A stretch of DNA of 64,000 bases from Streptomyces adustus (GTDB taxonomy: Bacteria; Actinomycetota; Actinomycetes; Streptomycetales; Streptomycetaceae). The translations under genes and the position numbers were made by a program. Shown here piece by piece: positions 36,001 through 42,998 of this stretch (the first letter of the stretch is position 1; each line of letters starts with the position of its first letter). The DNA lies in contig NZ_VJZD01000018.1 of assembly GCF_009377175.1 (NCBI RefSeq), forward strand, positions 1 to 64,000, read 5' to 3'. A model generated the notes under the pieces. That model was not told the DNA's origin and searched no databases. It worked only from the letters and a program-made list of their open reading frames with translations.

Positions 36001-36559
36001 CGCTCATGCACGGGCCGCGCCACCCCAGGAAGTACGACAGCCGCCCGGCCGCCGCGCTGTGCGCCGTGCCGGCGGCGACGTGCGCGTCGAGCTCCGCGAG
36101 GTCCAGCGCCTCGACCTCGATCGCGAAGTCCATCTGCCCGACGCCGAGGTACACCCCGCCGTTCCCGCCGCGCAGGGTGTCGGGGTCGAGGTGCGCGGAC
36201 TCCAGCGCACGCCATGCCGACTCCAGCGCCCAGCGGTGCTGCGGATCGATGAACTCGGCTTCCTTCGGGGAAATGTTGAAGAACTTGGGGTCGAATTCGT
36301 CAAAGCCGGAGACAAAACCCCCGCCGGCCGCGAGGGGGCGTTTTCCGGCCGATTCCTCGGCGGCCTGAAGAGCGGCCAGGTCCCATCGATCCGGCGGTAC
36401 GGGTCCCGTTCCCGAGCGGCCTTCGCGAAGGAACTCGGAGAACTGGTCGAGGGTTTCGCTGCCACCCGGTAAACGAAGACCCATTCCGATGACGGCTATG
36501 GGCTCGTACTTCTCCAGGAGCAGCTCTTTGACCAGGTTGTCAGTGCGGTTCTCGGTCAC
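30092..36559 (-). CDS. Fully reducing single-module type I polyketide synthase (KS-AT-DH-ER-KR-ACP)
   Basis: 2155-aa PKS. KS 18-445 with intact Cys191 (DTACSSS), His326 (HGTGT) and His366 (NIGH). AT 545-850 with GHSVGE (Ser639) and the HAFH motif at 738-741 that marks malonyl-CoA specificity. DH 910-1200 with His947 and Asp1127, although the usual Gly of HxxxGxxxxP is Asp951. ER 1430-1745 with the NADPH loop HAAAGGVG. KR 1763-1990 with GGLGALG, Ser1898 and Tyr1911. ACP 2030-2110 with Ser2071 (GLDSL). No thioesterase domain. One complete reducing module suggests saturated C2 extension, perhaps iterative. The GTG start overlaps the ACP gene's stop. Confidence 0.95.
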   Translation of the reverse strand: MTENRTDNLVKELLLEKYEPIAVIGMGLRLPGGSETLDQFSEFLREGRSGTGPVPPDRWDLAALQAAEESAGKRPLAAGGGFVSGFDEFDPKFFNISPKEAEFIDPQHRWALESAWRALESAHLDPDTLRGGNGGVYLGVGQMDFAIEVEALDLAELDAHVAAGTAHSAAAGRLSYFLGWRGPCMSVDTACSSSLVALHLAVQGLRRRECDVALAGGVNVNHHPRNHVVYSRANMLSPDGRCKTFDDSADGYARSEGSGMLVLKRLTDARRDGDTVLALVRGSAVRQDGESGGLTVPNGTAQIALMRAALESAALGPEDIQYVEAHGTGTSLGDPIEMGSINSVFADSREQDSPLVVGSVKTNIGHMEAAAGVGGVAKVVCQLQEGAIYPHINFETPSRHIPWDRYRVTVPTGGPRPWEARGPRRALVNSFGFAGTIASVVLEQAPPAPERPAAPADGRDVFTLSAKDRPALRAQAESHRAFLAAHPDVAVADLCYSTNVGRTHLGARLAAPVSSREDLDGLLARYLERGDEDTATDGGFRDAQVAFLFTGQGSQYIGMGRTLYDRYPVFRDHLDECDRLFADRLGRSVKEIMFGRAPDSAEAIDQTLYTQPALFSLEYATARLWMSWGVRPTVLLGHSVGEITAAALAGLFTLQDAVGLVAVRARLMQSVRTPGGMTAVLAPAEEVAPLLEGYTDVSFGAVNSPRQCVVSGGRDSLAAIAGKLAERGVRTKDLPVSHAFHSPLMTEVFDAFREAIADIDFHEPRLSFVSNLSGQVAGLDQVGTPDYWVRHIAEPVDFAAGMSCVQARGRHVFVEVGPSAALTGMGRQTGDPAAHLWLTSAARSDTGADPIRTALAQAYEAGLDVSWAGYHQERPGRLVPLPGYVFAKKRYRLPGARPRTALAAPGTGPAHHPLLGLEVSTADQRAAGEREFATRLDPGAPAYLADHVVMDQVVFPGAGYVEMVLALQDAVHGETARPVRDVRILEPLFLKEGEPVEVRVRLRTEPGGDPAGGPAAVEIASRVDGRDGVIERVHATATLGAAPEGRPGATPDTVLQRLRAAVEQPGTRQVRHRGEDLYERYADLGLPYGPEFRRVLGVDRFPDGFAVGELRGLDTPAPEQLRASLLDCAMQTLGAAVDLDGTYLPVGFDRVELLKRPKADLRVLIQVTLDETAGELTADIAALEGNRPVLVVEGVRLKRVAGAAADPDARMLLRPRWLKRSLPPAGPAAQGREVLAVHHDPAALAATARRLAEAGVRLLHAPDAAGALRLLDEHPAVTDLCWFWTPEPGADGEKRLRAETERNYRDLLTLTDAAERLGTGRDLRMVLVTERAQWLPGDRTDTLDSDPLAAASLWGFGAVLLNEYPALRTTLLDLTGTDPQPLVDELLAGDGAGGDFQLAYRDGIRHVKRLLPAAAEDTDGNFELSVTEYGQFSAVRPVPVEDREPAGDEVTVQVHAAGLNFKDVLNALGMLRQYALDNGLPHEPLPLGFEAAGTVVAAGPDAGFRPGDEVVLSRIGCMRRRVTVPSTVVVRKPTSLTFTEAAGLPAAYVTAYHALHHLAGIKAGDRVLIHAAAGGVGQAAVQLARLAGAEVYATASPRKWPLLRSQGVRHIMNSRTLDFADEVLEATGGEGVDIVLNSLNKDYIPAGLRALGHGGRFVELGKIGIWSAEEMRAERPDVESHNFDLSELPPHELDRLNSDILRTVAGHVEAGRLGALPTVGYALDELEEAFGTLSRGANVGKVVIAFRDEHERPAAPVRLSPDETYLITGGLGALGLATARKLVEQGARRLALVSRRETTLPELLDLSAELGDDTEVSVHHGDIADPADVERIFAALADGPAPLGGVVHAAGVLADAPLTGQTWDSMESVLRAKVYGTWLLHRAAAAVPSVRFFVGYSSIASVLGAAGQANYAAGNAYMDVLLQGRAAAGLPGLSVNWGPWAEIGMAASLNAQQIKGIEDRGLKFVRPRAALRALFTALARPHAQTVVGTFDWDAYTALQPFTNALFKDLLSGDGRTRAPEIDLDAVLSRPKPEREAALRELLRAKVAEVLRYDSAQDVDPDTPFVSLGLDSLASVELKNALEAVFRIPLPASTLFDHPAVRPLAAFVDGRLVPDTPDTADPADTAGEQTPGDTDVRDLSEAEADEELAALRESML

Positions 36560-36963
36560 CGGTACAGCTCCTTGAGCATGTCGTCTACCAGGTCCTTCGT
36601 GGACGGTCCTGCCTGCTCGGGGGCGGTCTGGGCGACCGGCCCCGCGGCCGTGGCCGACACGAAGTACTCGGGGACGACCTCGGCGACGAGAAAGTCGACC
36701 AGGTGTCCCACCGTCGGATGGTTGAAGAGATGGGCGGAGTCGATCGGACGGCCGATCGCCCTTTCCAGACGCTGTCTGACGTCCGTGGCACCCAACGAGT
36801 TCAGACCGAGTTCGAAATAGCTCTGGTCGTAGGGAAGCGCATCCGTCTCGTCCATCATCAGTTCACGCTTGAACTCCGGCACGACGAGCGACTCGAGTAA
36901 CGCCCTGCGCTCGGACGGCGGGATTTCACTCAATTTCTGGAGCCATGGTCCGGACGATGTCAT
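36556..36963 (-). CDS. Discrete acyl carrier protein with docking-type tail
   Basis: 135-aa carrier protein. The phosphopantetheine site is in LGLNSLGATDVRQRLE (Ser near residue 56), with the usual NHPTVGHLVDFLV helix after it. Residues about 100-135 form a Pro/Ala linker and an acidic-to-basic helix (TKDLVDDMLKELYR) that looks like a C-terminal docking element for the following PKS. It is the first gene of the PKS operon, with a GAGGAG ribosome site, and overlaps the PKS start (GTGA). It probably carries the starter unit. Confidence 0.9.
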   Translation of the reverse strand: MTSSGPWLQKLSEIPPSERRALLESLVVPEFKRELMMDETDALPYDQSYFELGLNSLGATDVRQRLERAIGRPIDSAHLFNHPTVGHLVDFLVAEVVPEYFVSATAAGPVAQTAPEQAGPSTKDLVDDMLKELYR

Positions 36964-36998
36964 GCTGCTCCTCGACGCCGAAAGACAAGGGGAATTCG

Positions 36999-37460
36999 AT
37001 GACGGGGACGGAAACCACCGGAACGCGCACGGTCGACGCGGAACGCGCCGCGCGGCAGCGGGCCGAGGAGCTGTACGCCACCGACCGGACGTGCGCGTTG
37101 CTGGGCATCGCCCTGAAGGATGCCGGGCCGGGCCGGGCGACCGTGCGGATGCGGGTCGCCGAGACCATGGTCAACGGCCACGGAACGGCCCACGGGGGCT
37201 TCCTGTTCCTGCTGGCCGACGCGGCCTTCGCCTTCGCCTGCAACACCCACGGCCCGGCGACCGTGGCGCAGGGCGCCCAGGTCACCTTCCTGCGGCCGGC
37301 CGAGCCCGGCGACGAGCTGACCGCCGAGGCGGTCGAGCGCAGCCGGTTCGGCCGCAGCGGTGTGTACGACGCCACCGTGCGCCGGTCGGACGGCACGGTC
37401 ATAGCGGAGTTCCGGGGCCAGAGCCACATGCTGGGCCGACCGGTCCGGCAGACGGACTGA
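36999..37460 (+). CDS. PaaI-family hotdog thioesterase
   Basis: 153-aa hotdog-fold thioesterase closely resembling phenylacetic-acid-pathway PaaI: the core motif is NGHGTAHGGFLFLLADAAFAF (residues about 52-72), with the catalytic Asp region and the Asn-Gly-His-Gly lead-in. PaaI hydrolyses aryl-acetyl-CoA thioesters. In a cluster making an aminophenyl unit this may edit or release an aminophenyl-acetyl or similar thioester. It is one of only two cluster genes on the plus strand; its ATG (after AAGGGG) is 35 bases from the divergent ACP gene, leaving almost no room for separate promoters. Confidence 0.85.
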   Translation: MTGTETTGTRTVDAERAARQRAEELYATDRTCALLGIALKDAGPGRATVRMRVAETMVNGHGTAHGGFLFLLADAAFAFACNTHGPATVAQGAQVTFLRPAEPGDELTAEAVERSRFGRSGVYDATVRRSDGTVIAEFRGQSHMLGRPVRQTD

Positions 37461-37465
37461 GCAGG

Positions 37466-38071
37466 TCACTTCGGCGACCACTGCGGGTCACGGCCGAGGA
37501 CCAGCAGCAGCCGGTCCTCGGCGCTCTCCCGCCCGCTCAGGGCGAGCGCCGGCCGGAACGCCGCACCCGGGCGCTCCCGCGAGGGCCCCTCGGGCACCTC
37601 GGTGCGGGCCACCTCCGCCGCGGCGTCGAGGAGGTCGGCGTCGTACGCCGCCGGGATCCCGAGGGACGCGGCCACGTCCCAGCCGTGCACCACGTAGTCG
37701 AGGAAGTGGAAGCCGATGGCGCGGGCGCCGGGGAAGCGCATCTTCGGGTGGATCTCCGGCAGCCAGAACTCCTGCTCCGACACACCGTCGGCGGCGAACG
37801 CGGTCAGCACCGCGTCGACGGCCTCGGCGTAGGCGCGCCCCGGGTCCGCCAGCGGCTTCTCCTCCCACACCGACGCGTCGGAGGTCTCGCCCCCGGCGGC
37901 CGCGGCGAACCCCAGGTGCTGCGCAGTCATATGGTCCAGCAGCCGGCGCAGCGTCCAGCCCGCGCAGGGCGTGGGGGCGTCCCACTGGTCGCCCCGTACC
38001 TCCGCGACGATCTCCGCGCTGCGCAGCACCGCGCGGCGGTCGAGGTCACGGATGCTCTCCTGGATGGTCAT
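37466..38071 (-). CDS. TIGR03086/mycothiol-dependent maleylpyruvate isomerase-like (DinB fold) protein
   Basis: 201-aa protein of the DinB-like four-helix fold. The N-terminal region has WDAPTPCAGWTLRRLLDHMTAQH and a central FHFLDYVVHGWDVA, giving the three-His metal site pattern of the TIGR03086/MDMPI family. Members use metal and sometimes mycothiol, but most actinobacterial copies are of unknown function. It sits 2 bases downstream of the aminomutase gene, so it belongs to that operon, and it converges on the PaaI gene with a 5-base gap. Confidence 0.8.
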   Translation of the reverse strand: MTIQESIRDLDRRAVLRSAEIVAEVRGDQWDAPTPCAGWTLRRLLDHMTAQHLGFAAAAGGETSDASVWEEKPLADPGRAYAEAVDAVLTAFAADGVSEQEFWLPEIHPKMRFPGARAIGFHFLDYVVHGWDVAASLGIPAAYDADLLDAAAEVARTEVPEGPSRERPGAAFRPALALSGRESAEDRLLLVLGRDPQWSPK

Positions 38072-38073
38072 CG

Positions 38074-39474
38074 TCAGCCTTCTTTCCTGTGTCCGTTCTC
38101 GCGCCACCAGCGCCGCCCCGACTCGCCCAGCGTGGAGATCGGGTCGTAGAACGGGTAGCGGCGCGTGAGCGCGTCCGGGTCGTCGAGCTCGATCCCGGTG
38201 CGGTAGTTCTTGGTCCAGTGGGAGATACCCAACTCGCGGTCGTAGTCGGCGAGCTGGTGCACCCAGCGCTTGCCGACGTAGGGCACGTCGCAGACGATCC
38301 GCGGGGTGGCGTAGCCCGGCAGGTAGCCCATGATGCGGTGCTGGAGGTCCTGCGCCTCCCACACCGCGACCCGCCAGTGCTCGGCGTTGGGGATCATGTC
38401 GCACATGTAGAAGTAGTAGGGCAGGATGTTCGCCTCGCCCTGGAGGGCCATGCTCAGGTCGAGCAGCGCCTTGGGCGTGGTGTTGACGCCGCGCATCAGC
38501 ACGCCCTGGTTGCGGATGTCCCGGACGCCGACGTCCAGGGCCGTCCGGGCGGCCTCGGCCACCAGCGGGGTGACCGACTGGACATGGTTGACGTGGGTGT
38601 GCACGGCGAGGTTGACCGACCGCCGGGCGGCGGTGCGCGCCACCCGCTCCAGGCCCTCGATCACCTGCCGCTGGAGCCAGTGCTGGGGCAGCCCGGCCAG
38701 CGCCTTCGTGGCCAGCCGGATGTCCCGGACGCTCTCCAGGTCCAGCAGCCGCATCAGGAACGACTCCAGGCGCGGCCAGGGGACGTTGGCCACGTCCCCG
38801 CCCGAGACGACGACGTCGCGCACCCCGGGCGTGCGCTTGAGGTAGTCGATGATCTGGTCCTGGCGGTCGGCCGGCGCCAGGGTGAGCTTGAGCTTGTCCA
38901 CCTGCGGGGTGGAACCGCCCACCAGATCCATGCGGGTGCAGTGGCCGCAGTACTGGGGGCAGGTGGAGACCAGCTCGGCGAGGACCTTGGTCGGATAGCG
39001 GTGGGTCAGGCCCTCCACCACCCACATCTCGGACTCGTGCAGCGAGTCGCGCTCGGCGTAGGGATGGCTGGGCCACTCGGGGTCGCGGTCGCTCGCCACC
39101 GGCAGCATGTAGCGGCGCACCGGGTCGGCGAGGAAGGTCTCGGTGAACGCCACCGGCTCGGTCGGCCCGTGCGGCGCCATGGTGTTGAGCATCTGCGGCG
39201 TCAGCAGCATGGACATCGTGGCGAAGCGACGGCGGTCGTCCTCCAGGTCCTCGTAGAAGCGGTCCTGGAGCAACGGGCCCATCACGGCGCGCAGTTGCCG
39301 GGGGGTCTTCACACAGTGGGCACGCTGCCACTGGGCGTCGCGCCACTGCTGCGGGGTGATGTCGCGCCAGCCGGGCAGCCGTTGCCAGTCGGGCTCCACG
39401 AGGAGTGGACGCTCGTACTCGTACGGCTGCTGGGCCTCCAGTGTGCCCGGCGCCGTGTCCCTCAGGGCTTCCAT
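38074..39474 (-). CDS. kamA: Lysine 2,3-aminomutase (radical SAM, PLP)
   Basis: 466-aa KamA-family radical SAM enzyme, converting L-lysine to beta-lysine (3,6-diaminohexanoate). The [4Fe-4S] motif CxxxCxxC is Cys172, Cys176, Cys179. The SAM-binding SGGD lies at 224-227, and the PLP lysine is probably Lys402 (VGKRW). By hand alignment the two Asp residues that hold the substrate epsilon-amine in clostridial lysine 2,3-aminomutase (D293, D330) correspond to Asp359 (MCDM) and Asp396 (VCDVP), favouring lysine over glutamate or arginine. It is co-transcribed with the CreD-like lyase (1-base gap). Confidence 0.85.
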   Translation of the reverse strand: MEALRDTAPGTLEAQQPYEYERPLLVEPDWQRLPGWRDITPQQWRDAQWQRAHCVKTPRQLRAVMGPLLQDRFYEDLEDDRRRFATMSMLLTPQMLNTMAPHGPTEPVAFTETFLADPVRRYMLPVASDRDPEWPSHPYAERDSLHESEMWVVEGLTHRYPTKVLAELVSTCPQYCGHCTRMDLVGGSTPQVDKLKLTLAPADRQDQIIDYLKRTPGVRDVVVSGGDVANVPWPRLESFLMRLLDLESVRDIRLATKALAGLPQHWLQRQVIEGLERVARTAARRSVNLAVHTHVNHVQSVTPLVAEAARTALDVGVRDIRNQGVLMRGVNTTPKALLDLSMALQGEANILPYYFYMCDMIPNAEHWRVAVWEAQDLQHRIMGYLPGYATPRIVCDVPYVGKRWVHQLADYDRELGISHWTKNYRTGIELDDPDALTRRYPFYDPISTLGESGRRWWRENGHRKEG

Positions 39475-39475
39475 C

Positions 39476-40915
39476 TCAGTCCTCAGCGTTCGATGTGGGC
39501 CGGCTGCGATGGCGGTGGAGCACGCGCTCCACCAACTCCTCGGCCGCCCCTAGGTAGTTGGCGGGGTCGAGCAGGTCGGCGAGCTTCGTGCCGTCCGGGA
39601 GTTCGGAGGCGGAGGCCAGGTCGGGTGAGGCCGCCAGCACCTCCTCGAAGGAGCGGCGGGTGGTGACGGCCTCACGGGCGACATCGGCCAGCAGCCGTTT
39701 CGCGGCGGCCTTGCCGAGCAGCGGCGCCAGGACCGCGTTGAGCCGCTCGGAGACGACCGCGCCGCCGGTCAGGCGCAGATTGCGGAGCATGTGGTCGGGG
39801 AAGACGTCGAGCCCCTCGGCGAGTCGGGCCGCGGTGTGCGCGGCGCCCGTGGCCAGTCGCAGCGCCTCGCGCAGCGGCTGCCACTCCGACTGCCAGCCGC
39901 CCGGGGAGCGTTCGTCCTCGGCCAGCAGACTCTGCCCGAGGACCAGGGCCTGGGCGGGGGCCTGCCGGGTCGCGGACACGATCATCGTGGCGAGCACGGG
40001 GTTGCGCTTCTGCGGCATCGCGGAGGACGCCCCGCTGCCCTCGGCGCCCGGCTCCGCCACCTCGTCCACCTCGGTGCGGGCCATCCCCAGGACGTCGGTC
40101 GCGAACTTGCCGAGGCCGCCGGTGACGGCGACCACGGCCCAGCCGAGGTCGGCCAGCGGAGTGCGCACGGTGTGCCAGGGCGCCTCGGGCGCGCGCAGGC
40201 CCAGCTCCTCGGCGAACGCTGCGGTCAGCGCGGCCGCGTGACCCGCCGGGTCGGCACCGGCCAGCCGGGCGTACTCCCGGTAGGCGGCGAGAGTCCCGGC
40301 GGCGCCGCCGAGCTGGGCGGGCAGCGAAGCCCGCACCCGGCGGACCCGGTCGCTCGCGTCCAGCACCAGGGTGAGCCAGCCGGCCGCCTTCAGCCCGAAG
40401 GTGACCGGCACCGCGTGCTGGGTGAGGGTACGGCCGGCCATGGGCGTCGCGGCGTGCCCTGCGGCCAGCCGCGCCAGCGCGTCGGCGGTCCGGCCGAGGT
40501 CGGCGTCGATCCGGGTCAGGGTCCGGGCCGCGAGCAGCATGGCCGCGGAGTCGAGGATGTCCTGGCTCGTGCCGCCCCGGTGCACGAACTCGGCGGCCCG
40601 CGGGTCCTGGGCGGCGACGGCCTCCATGAGGGTACGGACGAGTTCGACGACGGGATTGGCCGAGGCCCGGGCCCGGCGGGCGAGCCGGGTCACCTCGACG
40701 GGCCGGGACCGTACGACGGCCTCGATCGCGCCGACGGCTTGCTCGGGCACCACCCCGAGCCGCGCCTGGGCCCGGGCGAGCGCCACTTCTACGTCGAGCA
40801 TGGCCGCCACCCACGCCTCGTCGGACAGCGACTCCCCGTGGCCCGCCCACACCGGGGACAGCACACCGGCGTCGAGGCCGGGGGCGTCCTCACCGGACAG
40901 GTGTTCCAGGTCCAT
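39476..40915 (-). CDS. creD: CreD-like nitrosuccinate lyase (fumarase/adenylosuccinate lyase superfamily)
   Basis: 479-aa lyase with the superfamily signature GASSAMPQKRNP near residue 295, a HRGGTSQDILDS loop near 112 and TLTQHAVPVTFG near 165. By overall pattern it belongs with the 3-carboxy-cis,cis-muconate cycloisomerase-like branch that contains CreD of cremeomycin biosynthesis, which splits nitrosuccinate into fumarate and nitrous acid. That role, rather than purine or aromatic catabolism, is indicated by the gene 2 bases upstream, a CreE-like flavoenzyme. Substrate assignment is by context and family resemblance. Confidence 0.82.
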   Translation of the reverse strand: MDLEHLSGEDAPGLDAGVLSPVWAGHGESLSDEAWVAAMLDVEVALARAQARLGVVPEQAVGAIEAVVRSRPVEVTRLARRARASANPVVELVRTLMEAVAAQDPRAAEFVHRGGTSQDILDSAAMLLAARTLTRIDADLGRTADALARLAAGHAATPMAGRTLTQHAVPVTFGLKAAGWLTLVLDASDRVRRVRASLPAQLGGAAGTLAAYREYARLAGADPAGHAAALTAAFAEELGLRAPEAPWHTVRTPLADLGWAVVAVTGGLGKFATDVLGMARTEVDEVAEPGAEGSGASSAMPQKRNPVLATMIVSATRQAPAQALVLGQSLLAEDERSPGGWQSEWQPLREALRLATGAAHTAARLAEGLDVFPDHMLRNLRLTGGAVVSERLNAVLAPLLGKAAAKRLLADVAREAVTTRRSFEEVLAASPDLASASELPDGTKLADLLDPANYLGAAEELVERVLHRHRSRPTSNAED

Positions 40916-40917
40916 GG

Positions 40918-42936
40918 TCAGTCTCCTTCGACGGTGGCGACGGGCCGGGCGAGGCGGACCGCCGGGCCCGCCGCCAGGCAGGCCCGGGCGATGGCGTCCG
41001 CGTCGCCGAGGATGACCGAGTCCGAGCCGGGCCTGATGCCCGCCGCGGTGGCCCAGTGGACCGACTCGGTGGGGATGCCGAAGGCGAACCGGCGCGGATG
41101 CACGGTCCCGGACCACTCCACCAGCCGGTACGGCTTCTGCGTGACCGCCAGCCCGCCCGTACGGTGGCTGTCGCCGTCCCGGGTGCGGCCGGCGATCGCG
41201 TAGGCGCGCGCGGCTCCCTGCGTCATGAGGTCCCGCAGCAGCGGATCCTCCGTCGTGCGCACGTCGACCTGCGGCAGCCGGGCCTCGACGAGCGTCGACA
41301 CCTCCTGCTCGGAGCCGGGGACCCGGGGCGAGCTCACGACGAACGCCTTGCCCTCGGCGGACGGGCTCACCGTCATACCGGGTCCGACCACGCGCAGCAC
41401 GCCGGCCTCGATCAGCGCGGCCATCTCCTCGATGCGGGCGAGCGGCGGCCCGATGGAGACGTACGCGTTGAGCGGCGTGTACCAGGACTCCAGGTCGTCG
41501 CGGTAGGAGGCGCCGGTGATGCCGGAGTGGTCGACGACGAGCCGTACCTCGTTGCGCAGGTCGCGCATCACGTCCAGGGCGGCCTTCAGCGGACCCCGGA
41601 CGTTGCCGCGGTGCGCCTCCCGCACGTCCTCGCGCAGATGCCCCAGCAGCCAGTCGTGGAAGTCCGCCGGACCGGCGAACTCCCGGTCCCCGTAAGGACG
41701 GGAGACGCGCTCCCAGTCCCAGTGCCAGGCGTCGGCGACACCGAACCCGCGCAGCAGCCGCAGCTCGGCCTGCGACCCGGCCGCGCCGCCGTCCGCCCCC
41801 GCGGCGACGGCGGCGAAACCGGCCGGGTCCGCGCCGACCGCCGCGACGTACTCGCCGAGGAAGACATCCGCGTCGTACCGGCCGCGCTCCTGGGCGATCA
41901 GCGCGTGGTAGTAGACCGCCCGGACCTCCAGGTCGACCAGCGGCCACACGTCCCGGGCGAACTCCACCGGCTCGCCCGCCGCGCGCCGCGCCCGCAGCCG
42001 GGCGATGACCTGCTCGGTCAGGAACAGCGGGTGGTGGCGCCCGGTGGCTCCCTTCTGGTTCTCGCCACGGGCGTGGTACGGCACGCCCCGCCGGGAGCCG
42101 GCGACCAGCACGGGTTCGTCGCCGGACGGCCGGTAGCGCAGCGTCCCCCGCTCACGCACGAAGGAGCCGCCGCGCCCGGTGGTGAGCAGCGCCATGTGGT
42201 CGAAGAAGTTCAGCCCCATCCCCCGAAGGGCGACCCGTTCGCCCGGGGCGATCCGGTCCAGCGGGGCCTCGGACGGATTGCCGGGCGGGATGTAGCCGAG
42301 GCCGTGCCGCGCGGCGAAGGCGTCCAGTTCCTGCTCCGGCCCGGTCAGCGGCATGTCGACATGGCCCAGCGCCAGCACGACGGCGTCCAGGTCGGTCAGC
42401 CGGGTACCGTTGGCCAGGGTGACCGTCTGCGTTCCGCCCGCCTCGTCGCGGACCGCGACGGCGGGCGTGCCGTGCGGCTCGATCGCTATGTGGTCCGGGA
42501 CGGTGCGCACCAGCCGGTCGAACACCCAGCCCAGATAGCGCCCGTACAGGGCCCGGGTCGGGTAGGAGTCCGGGCCGAGCCGGGCGGCCTCCTCGTACAC
42601 GTGCGGCGGGTAGGGCACGAACGGTTCCAGCCGCTCCAGCAGCTTCGCCCACTCGTACAGGCTCGGGCCACGCGAGACGGGACCCTCGCAGGTCACGCTC
42701 TCGTCGGTGAACATCGTCACCTGCGAGGCGACGGTGTTCATCAGCAGCATCGGAGGCTGGTTCACCCGCCAGACCCGGCTGCCCAGCCGCAGGTACGGAT
42801 CGACGAGGTGCAGCACCGTCCGCTGTCCGGTGACCGCGGCGTTGGCGCAGACGCGCTCCACGACGGACAGACCTCGCGGCCCGGCCCCGATCACACACAG
42901 GGTGGTGCCGTCGCTCTCCAGCATGCGGGAGTTCAT
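40918..42936 (-). CDS. creE: CreE-like FAD-dependent aspartate N-oxidase (nitrosuccinate-forming)
   Basis: 672-aa flavoprotein. The N-terminal FAD loop is CVIGAGPRGLSVVERV (residues about 14-29), followed by the family-typical NQPPMLLMNTVASQVTMFTDES region and GERVALRGMGLNFFDH near residue 235. Length and pattern match the FAD/NAD(P)-binding group that includes CreE, which oxidises the aspartate amine stepwise to nitrosuccinate in the ANS route. With the downstream lyase it would generate nitrite from aspartate in the cytoplasm. The start at 42936 (MNSRM) is preceded by GCGAAGG. Confidence 0.82.
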   Translation of the reverse strand: MNSRMLESDGTTLCVIGAGPRGLSVVERVCANAAVTGQRTVLHLVDPYLRLGSRVWRVNQPPMLLMNTVASQVTMFTDESVTCEGPVSRGPSLYEWAKLLERLEPFVPYPPHVYEEAARLGPDSYPTRALYGRYLGWVFDRLVRTVPDHIAIEPHGTPAVAVRDEAGGTQTVTLANGTRLTDLDAVVLALGHVDMPLTGPEQELDAFAARHGLGYIPPGNPSEAPLDRIAPGERVALRGMGLNFFDHMALLTTGRGGSFVRERGTLRYRPSGDEPVLVAGSRRGVPYHARGENQKGATGRHHPLFLTEQVIARLRARRAAGEPVEFARDVWPLVDLEVRAVYYHALIAQERGRYDADVFLGEYVAAVGADPAGFAAVAAGADGGAAGSQAELRLLRGFGVADAWHWDWERVSRPYGDREFAGPADFHDWLLGHLREDVREAHRGNVRGPLKAALDVMRDLRNEVRLVVDHSGITGASYRDDLESWYTPLNAYVSIGPPLARIEEMAALIEAGVLRVVGPGMTVSPSAEGKAFVVSSPRVPGSEQEVSTLVEARLPQVDVRTTEDPLLRDLMTQGAARAYAIAGRTRDGDSHRTGGLAVTQKPYRLVEWSGTVHPRRFAFGIPTESVHWATAAGIRPGSDSVILGDADAIARACLAAGPAVRLARPVATVEGD

Positions 42937-42998
42937 CCTTCGCTCGATGGGACGACTTCGGAGACGGATGGGGACCGGGCCTGTGGCGGCTCGGGACC

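Noticed and set aside
39476-40915. Primary-metabolism adenylosuccinate lyase or beta-ketoadipate-pathway cycloisomerase
   Set aside because: No purine or protocatechuate genes are present; coupling to a CreE-like flavoenzyme favours nitrosuccinate lyase, although the fold alone does not decide.
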